From positions 2,237,001 through 2,301,000 of the forward strand of contig JAGTTD010000015.1 of NCBI GenBank assembly GCA_018398585.1: 64,000 nucleotides of DNA. The letters run 5' to 3'. The notes under the pieces were generated by a model. That model made no database searches and was not told where the DNA came from. It worked only from the letters and a program-made list of their open reading frames with translations. The position numbers and the translations under genes were made by a program. Source of the stretch: Simmondsia chinensis (lineage: Eukaryota; Streptophyta; Magnoliopsida; Caryophyllales; Simmondsiaceae). Every line of letters starts with the position of its first letter. The first letter of the stretch is position 1. Positions 22,275 to 32,872 of the stretch are shown here, one piece after another.

Positions 22275-22724
22275 TAGAGGTGTATTTGAGTCGATAGGAG
22301 CCCAAGTTTGCCAAGCTTGAGGCTTGGCTCAGGCTCGACTCAAAGCTTGCCAAGTTCAGAAAATTTAAGCTTGAGCTCAGCTTTGCTCGAATTAAACTTA
22401 GCGAGCTTCAAATTAAGTTTGCAGGATTTTGACTCATTTAAGTTCAATTTAGGCTTGTCTGGGCTTTGTTTAAGCTCCCGCTCGACTCATTTAGGCTCAA
22501 ATATAGCTTTATAGGACATACTTAATCAAATATATTATATTAAAAAATGCTTGTTTAGGCTTGCGAGCCTAGGAGCTCGAGCTTCACTAAATTCGGGCTC
22601 AACTCGATAAGCTAAATGAGCCAATTCCACTCGACTCAAGCTCAAGGCAAGCCATGCTTTCCTAGTTTTATGGTAAGCCGGCTCGCAAAGGCTCGCAAGC
22701 ATACTTGGCTTATTTACAACCCTA
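22275..22724. mobile_element. hAT-like MITE, 'gagctcgag' family, copy 2
   Basis: The element is 450 bp, from tagaggtgtatttgag to tatttacaaccctA, with imperfect inverted ends. It is flanked by a perfect 8-bp duplication attggttt (22267-22274, 22725-22732). The interior is rich in gcttgccaag, gagctcgagctt and aggcttg, as in 8917-9374. Confidence 0.8.
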
Positions 22725-22749
22725 ATTGGTTTAGTTGTTATTTAGTTAA

Positions 22750-23098
22750 GGATTATTTATTTTAAAGGTCTCTGTACTTTGTCTATTGTATTAATTTAGT
22801 CCTTGTACTTTTAATTGTGTCAATTTAATTCCTGTATAATTCAAAATGTGTCAATTTAATCCTTAGAAAAAATCTTATGTTAAGTTTTCAATGAAATTTT
22901 TAATAGTTCAGTCACGAATTGGGTTAAATTGAGTAAACGAATGAATTAATAATAAGTTACTTCCATCTAATATAATTTTATCGTTTAAAATTACAACATT
23001 AAATTAACTAAAATTTGACCAAATAACTAAATTAATATAATTAAAAATATAAAAACTAAATTTACATAATAAAAACTAAATTTACATAATAAATAATG
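22750..23098. mobile_element. Decayed Mutator-type MITE (same family as 30728-31119)
   Basis: It starts ggattatttattttaaaggtctctgtactttg and repeats aatttagtccttgtactttt, matching the left arm of 30728-31119. The right arm is only partly recognisable (taaaaatataaaaactaaat). It lies about 100 bp upstream of the CBSX5-like promoter. Confidence 0.6.
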
Positions 23099-23185
23099 TA
23101 TAAAGACATTACCTTTATAACTCTTTATTTAATAATAAATACGATATTAAAAAAAAAAAAAACCCCATAAAAAACGCCAGCAAAA

Positions 23186-23196
23186 GTGGGCCCCAC
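23186..23196. promoter_or_regulatory. TCP-type motif gtgggccccac upstream of CBSX5
   Basis: This is a perfect palindrome of the GTGGGNCC class bound by plant TCP factors, 18 bases before the TATA-like motif. The assignment comes from motif knowledge; there is no functional evidence here. Confidence 0.5.
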
Positions 23197-23213
23197 ACCC
23201 TGCCAGCTAACAT

Positions 23214-23225
23214 CTCTATAAATAC
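23214..23225 (+). promoter_or_regulatory. TATA box of the CBSX5-like gene
   Basis: The motif tctataaatacc sits about 160 bp before the ATG. Transcription would start near 23245, giving a pyrimidine-rich leader with a (CT)n run at 23289-23301. Confidence 0.65.
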
Positions 23226-23382
23226 CCCCAAAGAAACCTCCGTTTCATTTCTAACCGAGCCTTCTCGCCAGCGGGCCCTTAAAAAACCTCTCTCTCTCTC
23301 TTAGCCGGAAAAATCTCGGTTTCTCTAAATTCTTCTGGAATCTTCTGCGTAACCGCCATTGCCGATATCTGAGAAATCTTGC

Positions 23383-26300
23383 ATGGCAGTTACCTTGTTC
23401 TCTCATGAAATCTCCGATCTTTGCCTCGGAAAGCCCCCGCTGAGGTCGCTGCCGGCAACCGCCACCGTCGGTGAAGCCATCGCCGCCTTAAAACGCGCCG
23501 CCGAGCCTTCTCTTAGCGCCTGGTCTTGCGATCATACCGGCGTCGCCGGTTGCCGGTGCGTGGGCAAGGTTTGCATGGTTGATATCCTGTGTTTCCTTTG
23601 CAGGGAGGAGAATCTACGGAATCTTGCGTCTGCGCTGGATTCTTCTGTTTCTTGTCTTCTCCAGAAGGTTCCAAAACTCGTCAAGCATCTGGATTCTGAT
23701 GCTAGGTTTGTGGATTTCTTTTTCATCTCATTGTGCTAATTGTTGTGTAAATTTAGGCCTTGTTTGGTTCCCATAAAGTAAACACGGTAAATAAGAATTA
23801 ATAGGAAATAGGCATTTGTCTTTTTGTTTGGTTACCACTAAATTGACATCTGGATGTAATTTTTAGTTCCTTTAAAACATAGGAGGTAACTTATTTAGAT
23901 AAGTTATAATTCCTTTGTCTTTCCCTCGTCTTTTAGGAAGTTCTATTTACGTTGTGGCAATCCAATATTTTGTACCACTAGTCTATAGGTTGATAAAGAA
24001 ATTGAGTTCTTAGAAAATGTAACTTTTCATAGAATTCAATTTCAATCTTCACCAAACAAGGCCATAATTTGATTTTTGTTTTAGGATCGATGTTGATTTA
24101 TAGATTGTTTGTGGATTTGACTGTTTAATTCTTGGATTATCTTTTATGTGAATTTTGAGTTTTAGGTGATTATTCAGGTGCCCACTAGTGAAAACGTGTA
24201 ATGCTATAGTTTAGGCTACAAGCACAAGATGAAACGCAAGTAAACTAGAAATCTAACTACGGCTCCAAGCACATAAAATCCCGGTATTCTGACCACTTGT
24301 GCTTCGGTCTTCAAGAAAATCTTAGTCTCTCTTGGCGGCTCGGGGAAGGAGAAGAAGAGAAGGAAAAAAAAAATTTGCAAAAGTCCCAAAGAATGACTTC
24401 CCTTCTCGTATTTATATCTACGGTGTGCCCCGCAGGTGAAGGCTGATCAATCGGCTTTGCTCGCCGATTGGTTGGTTTCTTCTGAGGCCTTAGAAACTAA
24501 TCTGGGTTGCCGAATCATGACCTGATGGGTCCTTTTTCCACACGTGATCGAGTTTCTCAACATAGTCTTCAAATATGTCCAAATTTGCTCGTTCTTCATC
24601 ACTTGTTAGGTCATCTTTGCTCCAATGCGTTCCAAGCCTAAATATACATAAATTGCAATAAAATATAGATGTAATAGTCGAATAAATCATGGAAATGGGG
24701 CATAAAACATATAAAAATGAAATACATCAGTGATTTTGTCACCATCGTCATTCTAGGTCAAAAATATTATATTGTGCGGTTAGTTATGTATTACTTTATC
24801 AGAGAAAGTTCACTAATGAATGAATAAATGAAGTACAGTTACTAATGTATTAATTTATAGAAGATTTGGCCAGAATCACGCCTGTTTTCTGCGATTCAGG
24901 GCAGAGTTATTAAAAAATACACGTTAAATTGACCTATTAAACATATATTTCTATTTTTCTTTTTAAAAAAGGCGTTTACATATGATTGCTACTAATACGG
25001 TAAATCACTTGCTTCTTATATTTGCCCTGTACACAAGCTTTATAACTCGTATTTGTATTTTTCTCGAGTAAAAGGTAAAAGATCGACCGAAAATAATTAT
25101 GATTGTGCCTAAATTAAGGATACCTATTCTATGTTTTGCAAAATTTGTTATTTCAATTACAAATTATTGTCGTATACATTAGTTTTTTACTATGTATTTA
25201 CTTTTTATTACTGTTATTACAAGTAATACTATCAAATAGAAGTCAAGTTGATATAATTACAAGCATGTCCGGTCTTAGTATTTTAGAAAGAATTGCTATG
25301 GATATGAATACAATTATATATAAAATTTTTATAAGTCAACGAACTTTAATAGAATTTCTTAGGTACAAAGGCAAGTAAAACATGAACGTATTAGATTACG
25401 TTTAATTCCATTGTTGTATTTTACTAATTATGATTCAAGGCCATATATGATACCTAATCAAAAAATCTTTGCATATTACTTTCTATTTTCTTGTGTACCT
25501 ACCACTAACAATATACTCCAATATTAAATTGTGAATACTAATGATTCCATATCATAAATAAGCTTTTAAAAAAGGAACATACCCAGTGCCTTAAGGGCTC
25601 CCGCCTACGCAGGGTCTGGGGGGCGGATGTACGCAGCCTTCCCCCTTCAGGGTGTTAACTTGAAGAGAGGCTGTTTCCCAGTGCCCATAATCTGAGGGTG
25701 AGGACTTCCCAGGAGATCACCCATCCTGGTACTACTCTCGCCCAAGCACGCTTAACTTCGGAGTTCTAATGGGATCCAGTGACGGCGTGTTGGTGCCCTC
25801 TTTGGTGTAAATAAGCTTTTAGTACCCCAATAATTATTGTTTATCTTTGTTTTTGTCATTGTTCTTTGTTGCATTTCTTGAGGAGGGTAAGCATACGAGG
25901 GCAAGAATCTTTTTAATATTGATTCTATTAGCTCGTCGTTCTACTTTCCGTTTCAGTGCTACGTTATTCTCTATGCAGTTTGTTAAGAGTATAAAACCTT
26001 TTTTCGGACATTTACCTATCAAAGCGAGTACTGTATTGAGATGTAATCTACAATTGGAGAGGTTGGGAGGAATTAGATGTAATCTGAAGTTATTTTGGGA
26101 TTATAAGAGGTTGATTGAATTTGTGTTTTTAATGGTATCAGATGAAAAACCAAACATGCGAGAAAGCCATCAGGCTAACCTCCTTTTAAAAAGTCTGGTG
26201 GTGGTTGCATCCCGCATATTGGTTCAAGTACGTCTCCTTGTTTACTTGAGTTTTTATCTTTATCTAGTCACGGTTACGCACCAGTTATCGACATACACCA

Positions 26301-27225
26301 CATCTTAAAACTTTTCGCAACTGCCATTTTTCTTGCGTGATTCGATCTGACATCAGTAACTTAATCGAATTTCTTGACACTTCTTTCAATTTGCAGTTTA
26401 CTCGACGCAGTGGATTGCATTCTTCAAGGGGCACAGAACCTGGTCATACCTACAAACCCGCGACAAAAGCTCCTTCAGAAATCCTCTTTCAGCCCAGCCA
26501 ATCACAAAGGCCGCCAGTTCTGCTGGATCACCCAGGAAGACGTAGCCCGTTTCTTCCTCAACTCGATCAATCTCTTCACGCCGATCCCATTCCAATCGAT
26601 CGAATCCCTCAACATCATTGATGATCAAATCTCGACCGTCCATTATAGCGAACCCGCCTTATCTGCCCTACCCGCATTGGAATCTGCCCTCCATAAGCAA
26701 ACTTCAGTAGGCGTTGTGGACGATGAGGGCGTTCTAGTGGGTGAAATATCCCCACAGACGCTCTCGTCATGCGACGAAACCGTCGCTGCGGCTCTCTTAA
26801 CTCTCTCTGCTGGCGACCTCATGGCGTACATAGACTACTATCCTGACCCACCCGAGGATCTTGCCCAGGCAGTAAAGTCACGGCTCACCGAGAAGAAACT
26901 CGAGGGCATGTTGGAGCTTCTAGAAGACGACGCAATTTCGTCAATATCATCGTCTTTTAGCTCATCCGCATCCTCATCAGATGACGAGGACTTTGGCATC
27001 GGGAAACACGGCCGGACCGGAAGCAATACGGGCCGGTTCGTAAGGGGGTCAGACCCGATCATGTGTTACCCGAAAAGCTCGTTGGTTGCTGTGTTGATAC
27101 AGGCACTCGCGCACCGGTTGAGTTATGTGTGGGTCGTGGACGGGAAGCAGAGGATGGTTGGAATGGTCACCTTGGCCGGCATGCTTAAGGTATTCAGGGA
27201 TCGGATCCCTCCTTGCTCTTCCTAA
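23383..27225 (+). CDS. CBSX5: CBS domain-containing protein CBSX5-like (exons 23383..23705 and 26397..27225)
   Basis: This gene encodes a 383-aa CBS-domain protein of the plant CBSX5 type. Its role is not well defined; CBS pairs usually sense adenosyl ligands or regulate partners. Exon 1 opens MAVTLFSHEISDLCLGKPPLRSLP, the family signature, with the ATG at 23383. The out-of-family reading upstream has no other ATG in frame. Exon 1 ends GAT GCT AG|GTTTGT. Exon 2 enters after tttgcag as T TTA CTC, giving ASLLDAVDCILQGAQNLVIP. Further landmarks are FCWITQEDVARFFLNSI, QTSVGVVDDEGVLVGEISP, ETVAAALLTLSAGDLMAYID, a serine/aspartate-rich linker at about residues 296-315, and a final CBS segment (PKSSLVAVLIQALAHRLSYVWVVD). 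The single 2.7-kb intron hosts a MITE, an LTR relic and a 5S-headed SINE. Confidence 0.93.
23756..24063. mobile_element. PIF/Harbinger (Tourist-like) MITE in CBSX5 intron
   Basis: This 308-bp element starts ggccttgtttggttcc and ends with the inverse accaaacaaggcc. The flanks are TTA on the left and ATA on the right, consistent with a decayed 3-bp TWA duplication. It shares tacttatttag/aggaattc-type wording with 35842, 38142 and 60162. Confidence 0.7.
24180..24700 (-). mobile_element. Possible antisense LTR relic in CBSX5 intron
   Basis: On the minus strand, an LTR-like order is seen: paired gccgattgatc/aatcggcgagc motifs, a TATA-like gatataaatacgag, then a pyrimidine-rich leader. No primer site or coding region was found, so the class is uncertain. 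Confidence 0.35.
24701..25568. other. CBSX5 intron sequence, nothing recognised
   Basis: This is AT-rich intron. An 80-aa hydrophobic ORF at 25136-25378 has no recognisable motif. Confidence 0.5.
25569..25808 (-). mobile_element. 5S rRNA-headed SINE, copy 3 (type II head), best preserved
   Basis: It is 240 bp, antisense to CBSX5, with a perfect 13-bp duplication aaataagctttta (25556-25568, 25809-25821). On the minus strand the 5S part is nearly complete: ggatcccattagaactccga, gttaagcgtgcttgggcgag, agtagtaccaggatgggtga. The junction gtcctcaccctcag follows, then the RTE end (gggaaacagcctctc, gctgcgtacatccgcc, gcgggagcccttaaggcactgg). The tail is short and lacks a long TTG run. Confidence 0.9.
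25822..26396. other. CBSX5 intron 3' part, with an open frame of unknown meaning
   Basis: A 153-codon open frame (25847-26308, +) lies here, ending about 90 bp before the exon 2 acceptor. It has no recognisable domain, and it is most likely intronic chance. Confidence 0.45.
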
Positions 27226-27362
27226 TTCAGAAAATTTGTGCCTCATCTTTTGTTCTTTGGTGGAGTTCTGGGATTGCGCTTTGCCTGTATAGGACTACTA
27301 TCCATTTGCCAGTTTGAGACCATTTTACATTTTTACCCCCAACGCTCTGTTGGATTTCCAAA

Positions 27363-27474
27363 CGGATAATGTTAAATTCAGGGTAATTTTTGTTGTTACG
27401 GGGCCAATTAAGCACATTTCTTCGTTAAATGTGCTCAAAAATAATAAAAATTGCCCTGAATTTAACACCATCCG
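27363..27474. repeat. Short hairpin-forming inverted repeat after CBSX5
   Basis: The arms cggataatgttaaattcagg... and ...cctgaatttaacaccatccg pair over about 35 bp. The inner bases agcacattt / aaatgtgct extend the stem around a short loop. It lies 140 bp after the stop codon, probably within the 3' UTR. It may be a very small MITE or a 3' UTR stem. Confidence 0.65.
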
Positions 27475-27851
27475 GTCCTAATCCCCCACCCCCGTCTCTT
27501 GAAAACAAAAAAAGAGAAGGTAGAAAAGGAAAAAAGAAGTGGTTTATTCATTCGTATTATGCATATTGTTGTGCTCATTTTTGGTATTTAAGTCTTTTTG
27601 TTTACGAGGGGTTTTTTTGTTGCTTTGGAATGGAACGGCATATAAAAATTCTTAACTTTTTGCGTGACTTAGGTCGAGTAAGAGAGCAATCTCGCACTTG
27701 TTCATTGTTTTTGGATCTACTTGCTCGTTTAAAAAAGTTTGAACTGGTTGGTTAGGTTTCAGGAGTGATTTTATATTCTATTCATAACTTCTCACTAACT
27801 TGTAGTGTGGAAATTGCATGTTTGTTCATACTTTGTACTTCAAACATATTA

Positions 27852-29335
27852 GGAGCCGTTTGGTACTAGGGTGGTACTAGGGAGTAAATTTACGAGACTG
27901 GGAATGAGGTATAAGGAGAATGACTTTCTGGGAGTGAGGATGGCCCAATTATTCTCACTTTTTCGTTTAGTATGTATGTGTGTGTATGTGTAGAATGAAG
28001 AAGGAATGAGGTTCAATATTCATTCTCGTGTTGGGTATAGATCAGTGGGAGAAGTTAAAATAGCTTATTAAAATACTTTATAATAAATTTTGATGTAATA
28101 ATAATATAATAACAAGAATAACTATAAAACCAAAAATAATAATAACAATAACAATAATAATAATTACAATATAATAATAATATTATTATTTTTATAATAA
28201 AGTAATAATAAAAATGATATATATGATAGTGATAATAATAACAAAAAATACTAATAATGATAATTAATAACGATAATAATATAATGATAAGAATAACAGT
28301 AACAACTAATAGTAATAATATAATATCATTCGAACCGAAATAAATCTAAAAGTGAATCCTTGAATTAAGTAGTAAATAGTATATATTATAAAGTATAAGG
28401 AGATTAGTATAAGGCGTATGATAAAAAAAGATAAGAGGACACAAGACATTAGATAGAAAATCGGAGGGAGAGACTTTTTTTTGGGGGGGGGGGGAACTTC
28501 CCTACGCGATCCCTGTATACGGAGTTAAAGAAAAGTATAGTTAAAATAAAGGAATTAAATATTTATTAATAATTAAACTATTTTATTTAACTATTATATT
28601 TTGAATTATATTAATATTTTTTTTCCTTTTAAAGATTCTTATCCTTAGGGTTAAAGTATTGATACTCAAGTTAGTAATACCGTCAAATATTATAAGTATA
28701 AATTTTATCTAATTATTTATTTTTAAACTAATAAAACTTGATAGATTTTTTTCCCCTTAAAAATTTTAAATAAAATATAATTCGGTAATTATAGAGAATT
28801 CCAAGAGCAACATGGTAATTTTGTTCAAAATAATCTATATACTATATATTGATACAAATCATAATCGATCCAAAAGTGAATCAACGAACTCGATCAATCA
28901 ATCCACGAATCAAGTATTACATTTGTATATATTGTAAAGTATACGGAGATTTACATAGTATAAAAAAGATACGGGAATAAAGACTAATACCCTACTCTAC
29001 ACTAAAGAACTCCCTATACATGGAGTTAAAGGAGATGTATAGTTGAATAAAACACTTAGCTTATTTATTAATATTTAAACTACTCCTCACTCAACTACTA
29101 TATTTTAAACTGTATCATAATAATAACAATAATAATAATAAATAATTTCATCCTATTGTCATTCCCACATTTCCAAATCTAAGGCCCTCTAGGTATAAAA
29201 ATGTGGGAATGAGAATGCATTTCATTCCCACTACGACTTCCTCCCGATTCCTACTCCCTTACCAACAATCAAAAACTACGAATGAATTGCCCATTTCCAC
29301 TCACATCCCTCCATACCTTCATAACAAACAGCGCT
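27852..29335. mobile_element. Large PIF/Harbinger-like non-autonomous element with internal direct repeats
   Basis: The left end ggagccgtttggtac and right end taacaaacagcgctt are imperfect inverse copies, and both inner flanks carry 'gggaatgag' / 'cattccca' wording. The left flank is TTA; the right flank is unclear. The interior has AAT-type microsatellites (28060-28330) and an internal direct repeat: 28335-28450 resembles 28868-28980 (aaaagtgaatc, tataaagtata.ggaga). A T7G12 homopolymer junction lies at 28475-28493. There is no coding sequence. Confidence 0.5.
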
Positions 29336-29579
29336 TCAGTATTTAAAGTGGAGCTGTTAGGATTCCAACTTATAACTTTGGATACTATGTCCATCACCTA
29401 TCCTAATAATTTAACATAAGGTTTAAGAATGATTTTATACTTTAACAACTGTGATAACTAGCTGCAGCTCCTTTCATAGTAGTTTTAAAAGGGAAAGGAG
29501 AGAGAATAATGCTCTAAAAAAGACTATCAATTATCAAGAACAGAGGGAGACCTCGTGCTTGTAAAGTGGATAATTTAAC
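29336..29579. other. Intergenic spacer
   Basis: No feature is recognised. It ends with aatttaac, the left duplication of the next element. Confidence 0.5.
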
Positions 29580-30220
29580 TAGGGGTGTTCAAAAAAAATC
29601 CGTAACCGATTTTCAGTTTAGTTGACCAAACCGAAAAAATTTGAGGTATTTTGAGACAATAAGGGGTTAGTGGATTTATCCATTTCGGCTAACCAATTTA
29701 CTAAAATAATATACATCATGCATGTGTTTTTACATGTTCAGAATATTATTTTATTTACTGAGTATGCTTTTCTAGCGTATAAGTGACCATTTCATAGTAT
29801 ATGATCAATTTTATCTTTTTTTCCTCAATTCATCTCCTATCATAAGGTATTCGTGTCCCACTGTTACATCCCTAATACTAACTAAGCACTACTTTGTTAC
29901 AAACCAATGCTACTTGCTTGCCCACATATTGGTTAAAATGAGACATTATGCATTTACTTTTTTAGAATTGAATTATAAGCTCATAATTTGTTAATATTCT
30001 CACGTTTAATGCTTCTATAGACATTTACAAACCATTAAGAAAGTAGACCATATAATTTGAAAGCGATATTTATTATCTTTTTCGATTACCGGTTAACTAA
30101 ATTAATCGAACCGAATTAGTGATTTATCGAAATTCGGTTAATCAGTCTTTTTAATTACAGTAACAGTTAAAAATTTTTGAATAGTTTGATTACAGATAAC
30201 AGAACCACCAACACCCCCAA
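29580..30220. mobile_element. hAT-like MITE, third family ('cggttaacc' type)
   Basis: The 641-bp element starts taggggtgttcaaa and ends accaacacccccaa. The 8-bp flanks aatttaac / aattcaac differ at one base. The inner ends mirror each other (aaccgattttcagtttagttgacc versus cggttaactaaattaatcg). It is distinct in sequence from the gagctcgag and gacacgac families. Confidence 0.65.
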
Positions 30221-30727
30221 AATTCAACCGTTATACCAAAATCTGTTATATTCACTCTTTTTAAAAAAGTAATTCTTAAAATTCATAAAAACCTCGGTCG
30301 CCCTTGGGCCAGACCTTAGGGCTTTGAAATAATCAGCCCAATCTCATGGCCCAGCCCATTTGAAGCCTTATAACTGCAACCTCCAAAGCCCAAGCCCGTT
30401 TTCCAATATTGACACATTTCGTTTTTTATGGGTAAAACTTTTTTATCCTTGTTATTGGTTTTTCTTGTTTCTAGGTTATTCTTAAATTGAGTGAAAACTG
30501 AAACTAGAAATGAAAAGTCGGAAAAAAAATATTTTTACTCGTTCTGTTATTTTTTAAAAGACTAATTTTTTTTTTTTTTGGTCAAAACGACAAGAGCTAA
30601 TATATTATTTATTCTATGAAACTCGCATACAAAGACTCAAATTTTGCAAACATAAAACGATACTAAATGAAACTTTAGAGCTTGATTGCCGTGATTTTTG
30701 GTTGTAGTTATTAGGTTTTAAAAATTA
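30221..30727. other. Intergenic spacer, no gene seen
   Basis: A GC-richer patch (30292-30420; gggccagacc, ggcccagcccat) is not assigned. A poly-T then ggtcaaaacgac at 30570-30595 resembles an antisense LINE tail. Confidence 0.4.
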
Positions 30728-31119
30728 GGGTTATTTATGTCAAAGGTCCATATACTTTGGCCATTGTGTCATTTTAGTCCTTATACTTTTAAATGTGTCA
30801 ATTTAACCCCTCTACTATTTGTATTGTATCACTTTGGTCCCTAGAGTAAAATTTATGTTAAGTTGTTCATAAAATTTAATGGTTCGGCTACGGATTGTGT
30901 TAAATTAATTGAGTCATGGGTGAAGTTGTAGTGGATTACTTGCATTTAACTTGACTGTACCATTAAAAACTACATCATTAATTTAACTTGAATTTGATAA
31001 TTTGACTAAATTGACACAATCAAAATAGTAGAGGGGGACTAAATTGACACGACTAAAAGTATAAGAACTAACTTGACATAAAATCAGCAAAGTACAGGGA
31101 CTTTTGATAAAAATAATCC
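30728..31119. mobile_element. Mutator-type MITE with long inverted repeats
   Basis: It is 392 bp. The left arm gggttatttatgtcaaaggtcc..ttagtccttatactttt mirrors the right arm ..aaaagtataagaactaa..gggacttttgataaaaataatcc over more than 100 bp. The 9-bp flanks taaaaatta / aaaaaatta match at 8 of 9. Relatives lie at 22750-23098 and 54120-54440. Confidence 0.75.
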
Positions 31120-31339
31120 AAAAAATTATCTTTAAGGTTTTTAATTTTTGTTTTCAAATTTTGTTGAAAGCTCAAAATTAAAATCTTCTAAGATTGTGTG
31201 ATCAATAACCAAAGACTTGGTTACTTAGAAAAAAAATATTTTATTTTTGAGAAATATTTTATATGGAGCAATCTTTGACTATACTTGATTTCATAATAAA
31301 ATAATTAATATACAATATATGTACTATGGGCAGTAATAT

Positions 31340-31836
31340 TGATACAAGTCAAAAAAAAGGAGAAAAGTGGAATACCATACTAGGCTACTTTATATACCTA
31401 AGGAACTACTCCAACTATCGCCAATTGGTTTTGGGATGAAACTTTCTTTGAAGTGTAATAATGGTATCAGAGCCGTCGATCCTTATACCGATTCCAAGGG
31501 GCTCAATTGGGTATGTGACGAACCCTGCTCTGGAGTCCTGCTTGGTCTGGTACGAGACGGGTCGTGCTTGAAAAGCCACATGTAACGGGCCTAAGTTTCG
31601 GAAAGGGCTAACTAAAGTAAAGTGAAACCGTCCACGAGAGAAAAGCGCTACCTAGTCAAATTGAAGCTGTCGAGGATAACGGTTGTAGGCCGTGGTGTTT
31701 TGATACAAGTCAAAAAAAGAGAAAAGTGGAATCCCGCATTGGCGGGTTAGAAGAGAGAATACTACTTTATATATTTAAGGAATTACTCTACCCATTGCCG
31801 ATTGATTTTAGAATTGAACTTCCTTTGATATGTAAT
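31340..31836 (+). mobile_element. TRIM, 497 bp, with both LTRs and intact primer site
   Basis: LTRs at 31340-31459 and 31701-31836 both start tgatacaagtcaaaaaa and end tgtaat. A perfect initiator-tRNA-Met primer site tggtatcagagcc follows the left LTR at 31462-31474. The element has a 5-bp duplication aatat (31335-31339, 31837-31841). The 240-bp interior is GC-richer than its surroundings and non-coding (the 72-aa ORF spans LTR and interior). A solo LTR of the family is at 7475-7619. Confidence 0.85.
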
Positions 31837-31841
31837 AATAT

Positions 31842-32097
31842 TTAAAATATACATGAACATTAAAAAGTTAGGGTAAAGTTGAGTTTTAGAAACAAATTTT
31901 TCATAATTTTGACTTTTTTTCTAAATTAAGTAAAAAAAATTAAAAAATAAGAAAAAGAAATCCTTTTGTTAGGATTACTCACAAAATATCGAAATCTTAA
32001 ATCGATACAACAATCACAAATGAAAGGGGGTTGAGGATTAAAATCAAAAGCACCACAATTTACTTGGTTTACGTGAGGCTTACATCCACAAACCCTA

Positions 32098-32128
<31 letters not shown>

Positions 32129-32132
32129 CTTT
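31842..32132. other. Spacer with (TA)n(GA)n microsatellite
   Basis: Simple repeats tatatatatata then gagagagagagaga lie at 32098-32127. Nothing else is recognised. Confidence 0.6.
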
Positions 32133-32872
32133 TTGGGATTGCTGTGAAAAAGCTATTTTTTTCAGAAGCATTTTTGTAAAAACACTTTTGTAAAAAGTGT
32201 TGCTTCATCTAAGCAGTTTATGTTTGGCTAACCAATAAAGAAACACTTATGATAGTATTATGAATGTTTGGCCAATATTAAAAAAAGTGCTTTCTTCTAT
32301 AAAATTACCAGAAAGGATACTAACAGAAGTCTTTTATAGTTGAAAAAACTCACCTATGAACCGTTCTAAATATTTAATATATTTTTTAAATATTTAAAAA
32401 TTTTTATTATTTTTAATATTTTCTAAACATATAAGTAGTTCTTAAATATTTAACGCAAATTTTTTTTTATAAAATTTTTCTCAATATTATTAAAATATTT
32501 AGTTTTAAAAAAAATTATAATAATTTCTAAATATCATTTTTTTTGAACAGTTTTTGTAAAAATCATAAATATATTATTAATTATTAAGATATTTTTTTTT
32601 CATATCTAATATATATTTTAAAATATATAAACTATTTTTCAAATATATTAATAAATTTTAAGGCATCTGAAAAATTTTTGTTTTTAATTTTGCTTATGCT
32701 TAGAAGGAGAAGTATCAAATTTTTGCTTCTGGTTAAAAATAGAAAAGCAGCTTCTATTTTTAATAAAAAAATATTTTTTTACAGTTGTCAAACACCCTCA
32801 AATCTCATAAAAGTGCTTTTTCTAGAAAAAAAGCATTTTTTTTCTGAAATAAGCAATTCCAAATAGGCCCAG
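32133..32872. repeat. Large imperfect inverted-repeat element
   Basis: The left end tttgggattgctgtgaaaaagc pairs with the right end gcaattccaaataggccc. Blocks like acttttgtaaaaagtg recur in inverse near 32810 (aaaagtgctttttct). The centre (32340-32640) is extremely AT-rich. It looks like a non-autonomous DNA transposon; no target duplication was identified. Confidence 0.5.

Noticed and set aside
26337..27246. Alternative frames over CBSX5 exon 2
   Set aside because: Only the frame matching CBSX5 shows domain conservation and a valid splice join.
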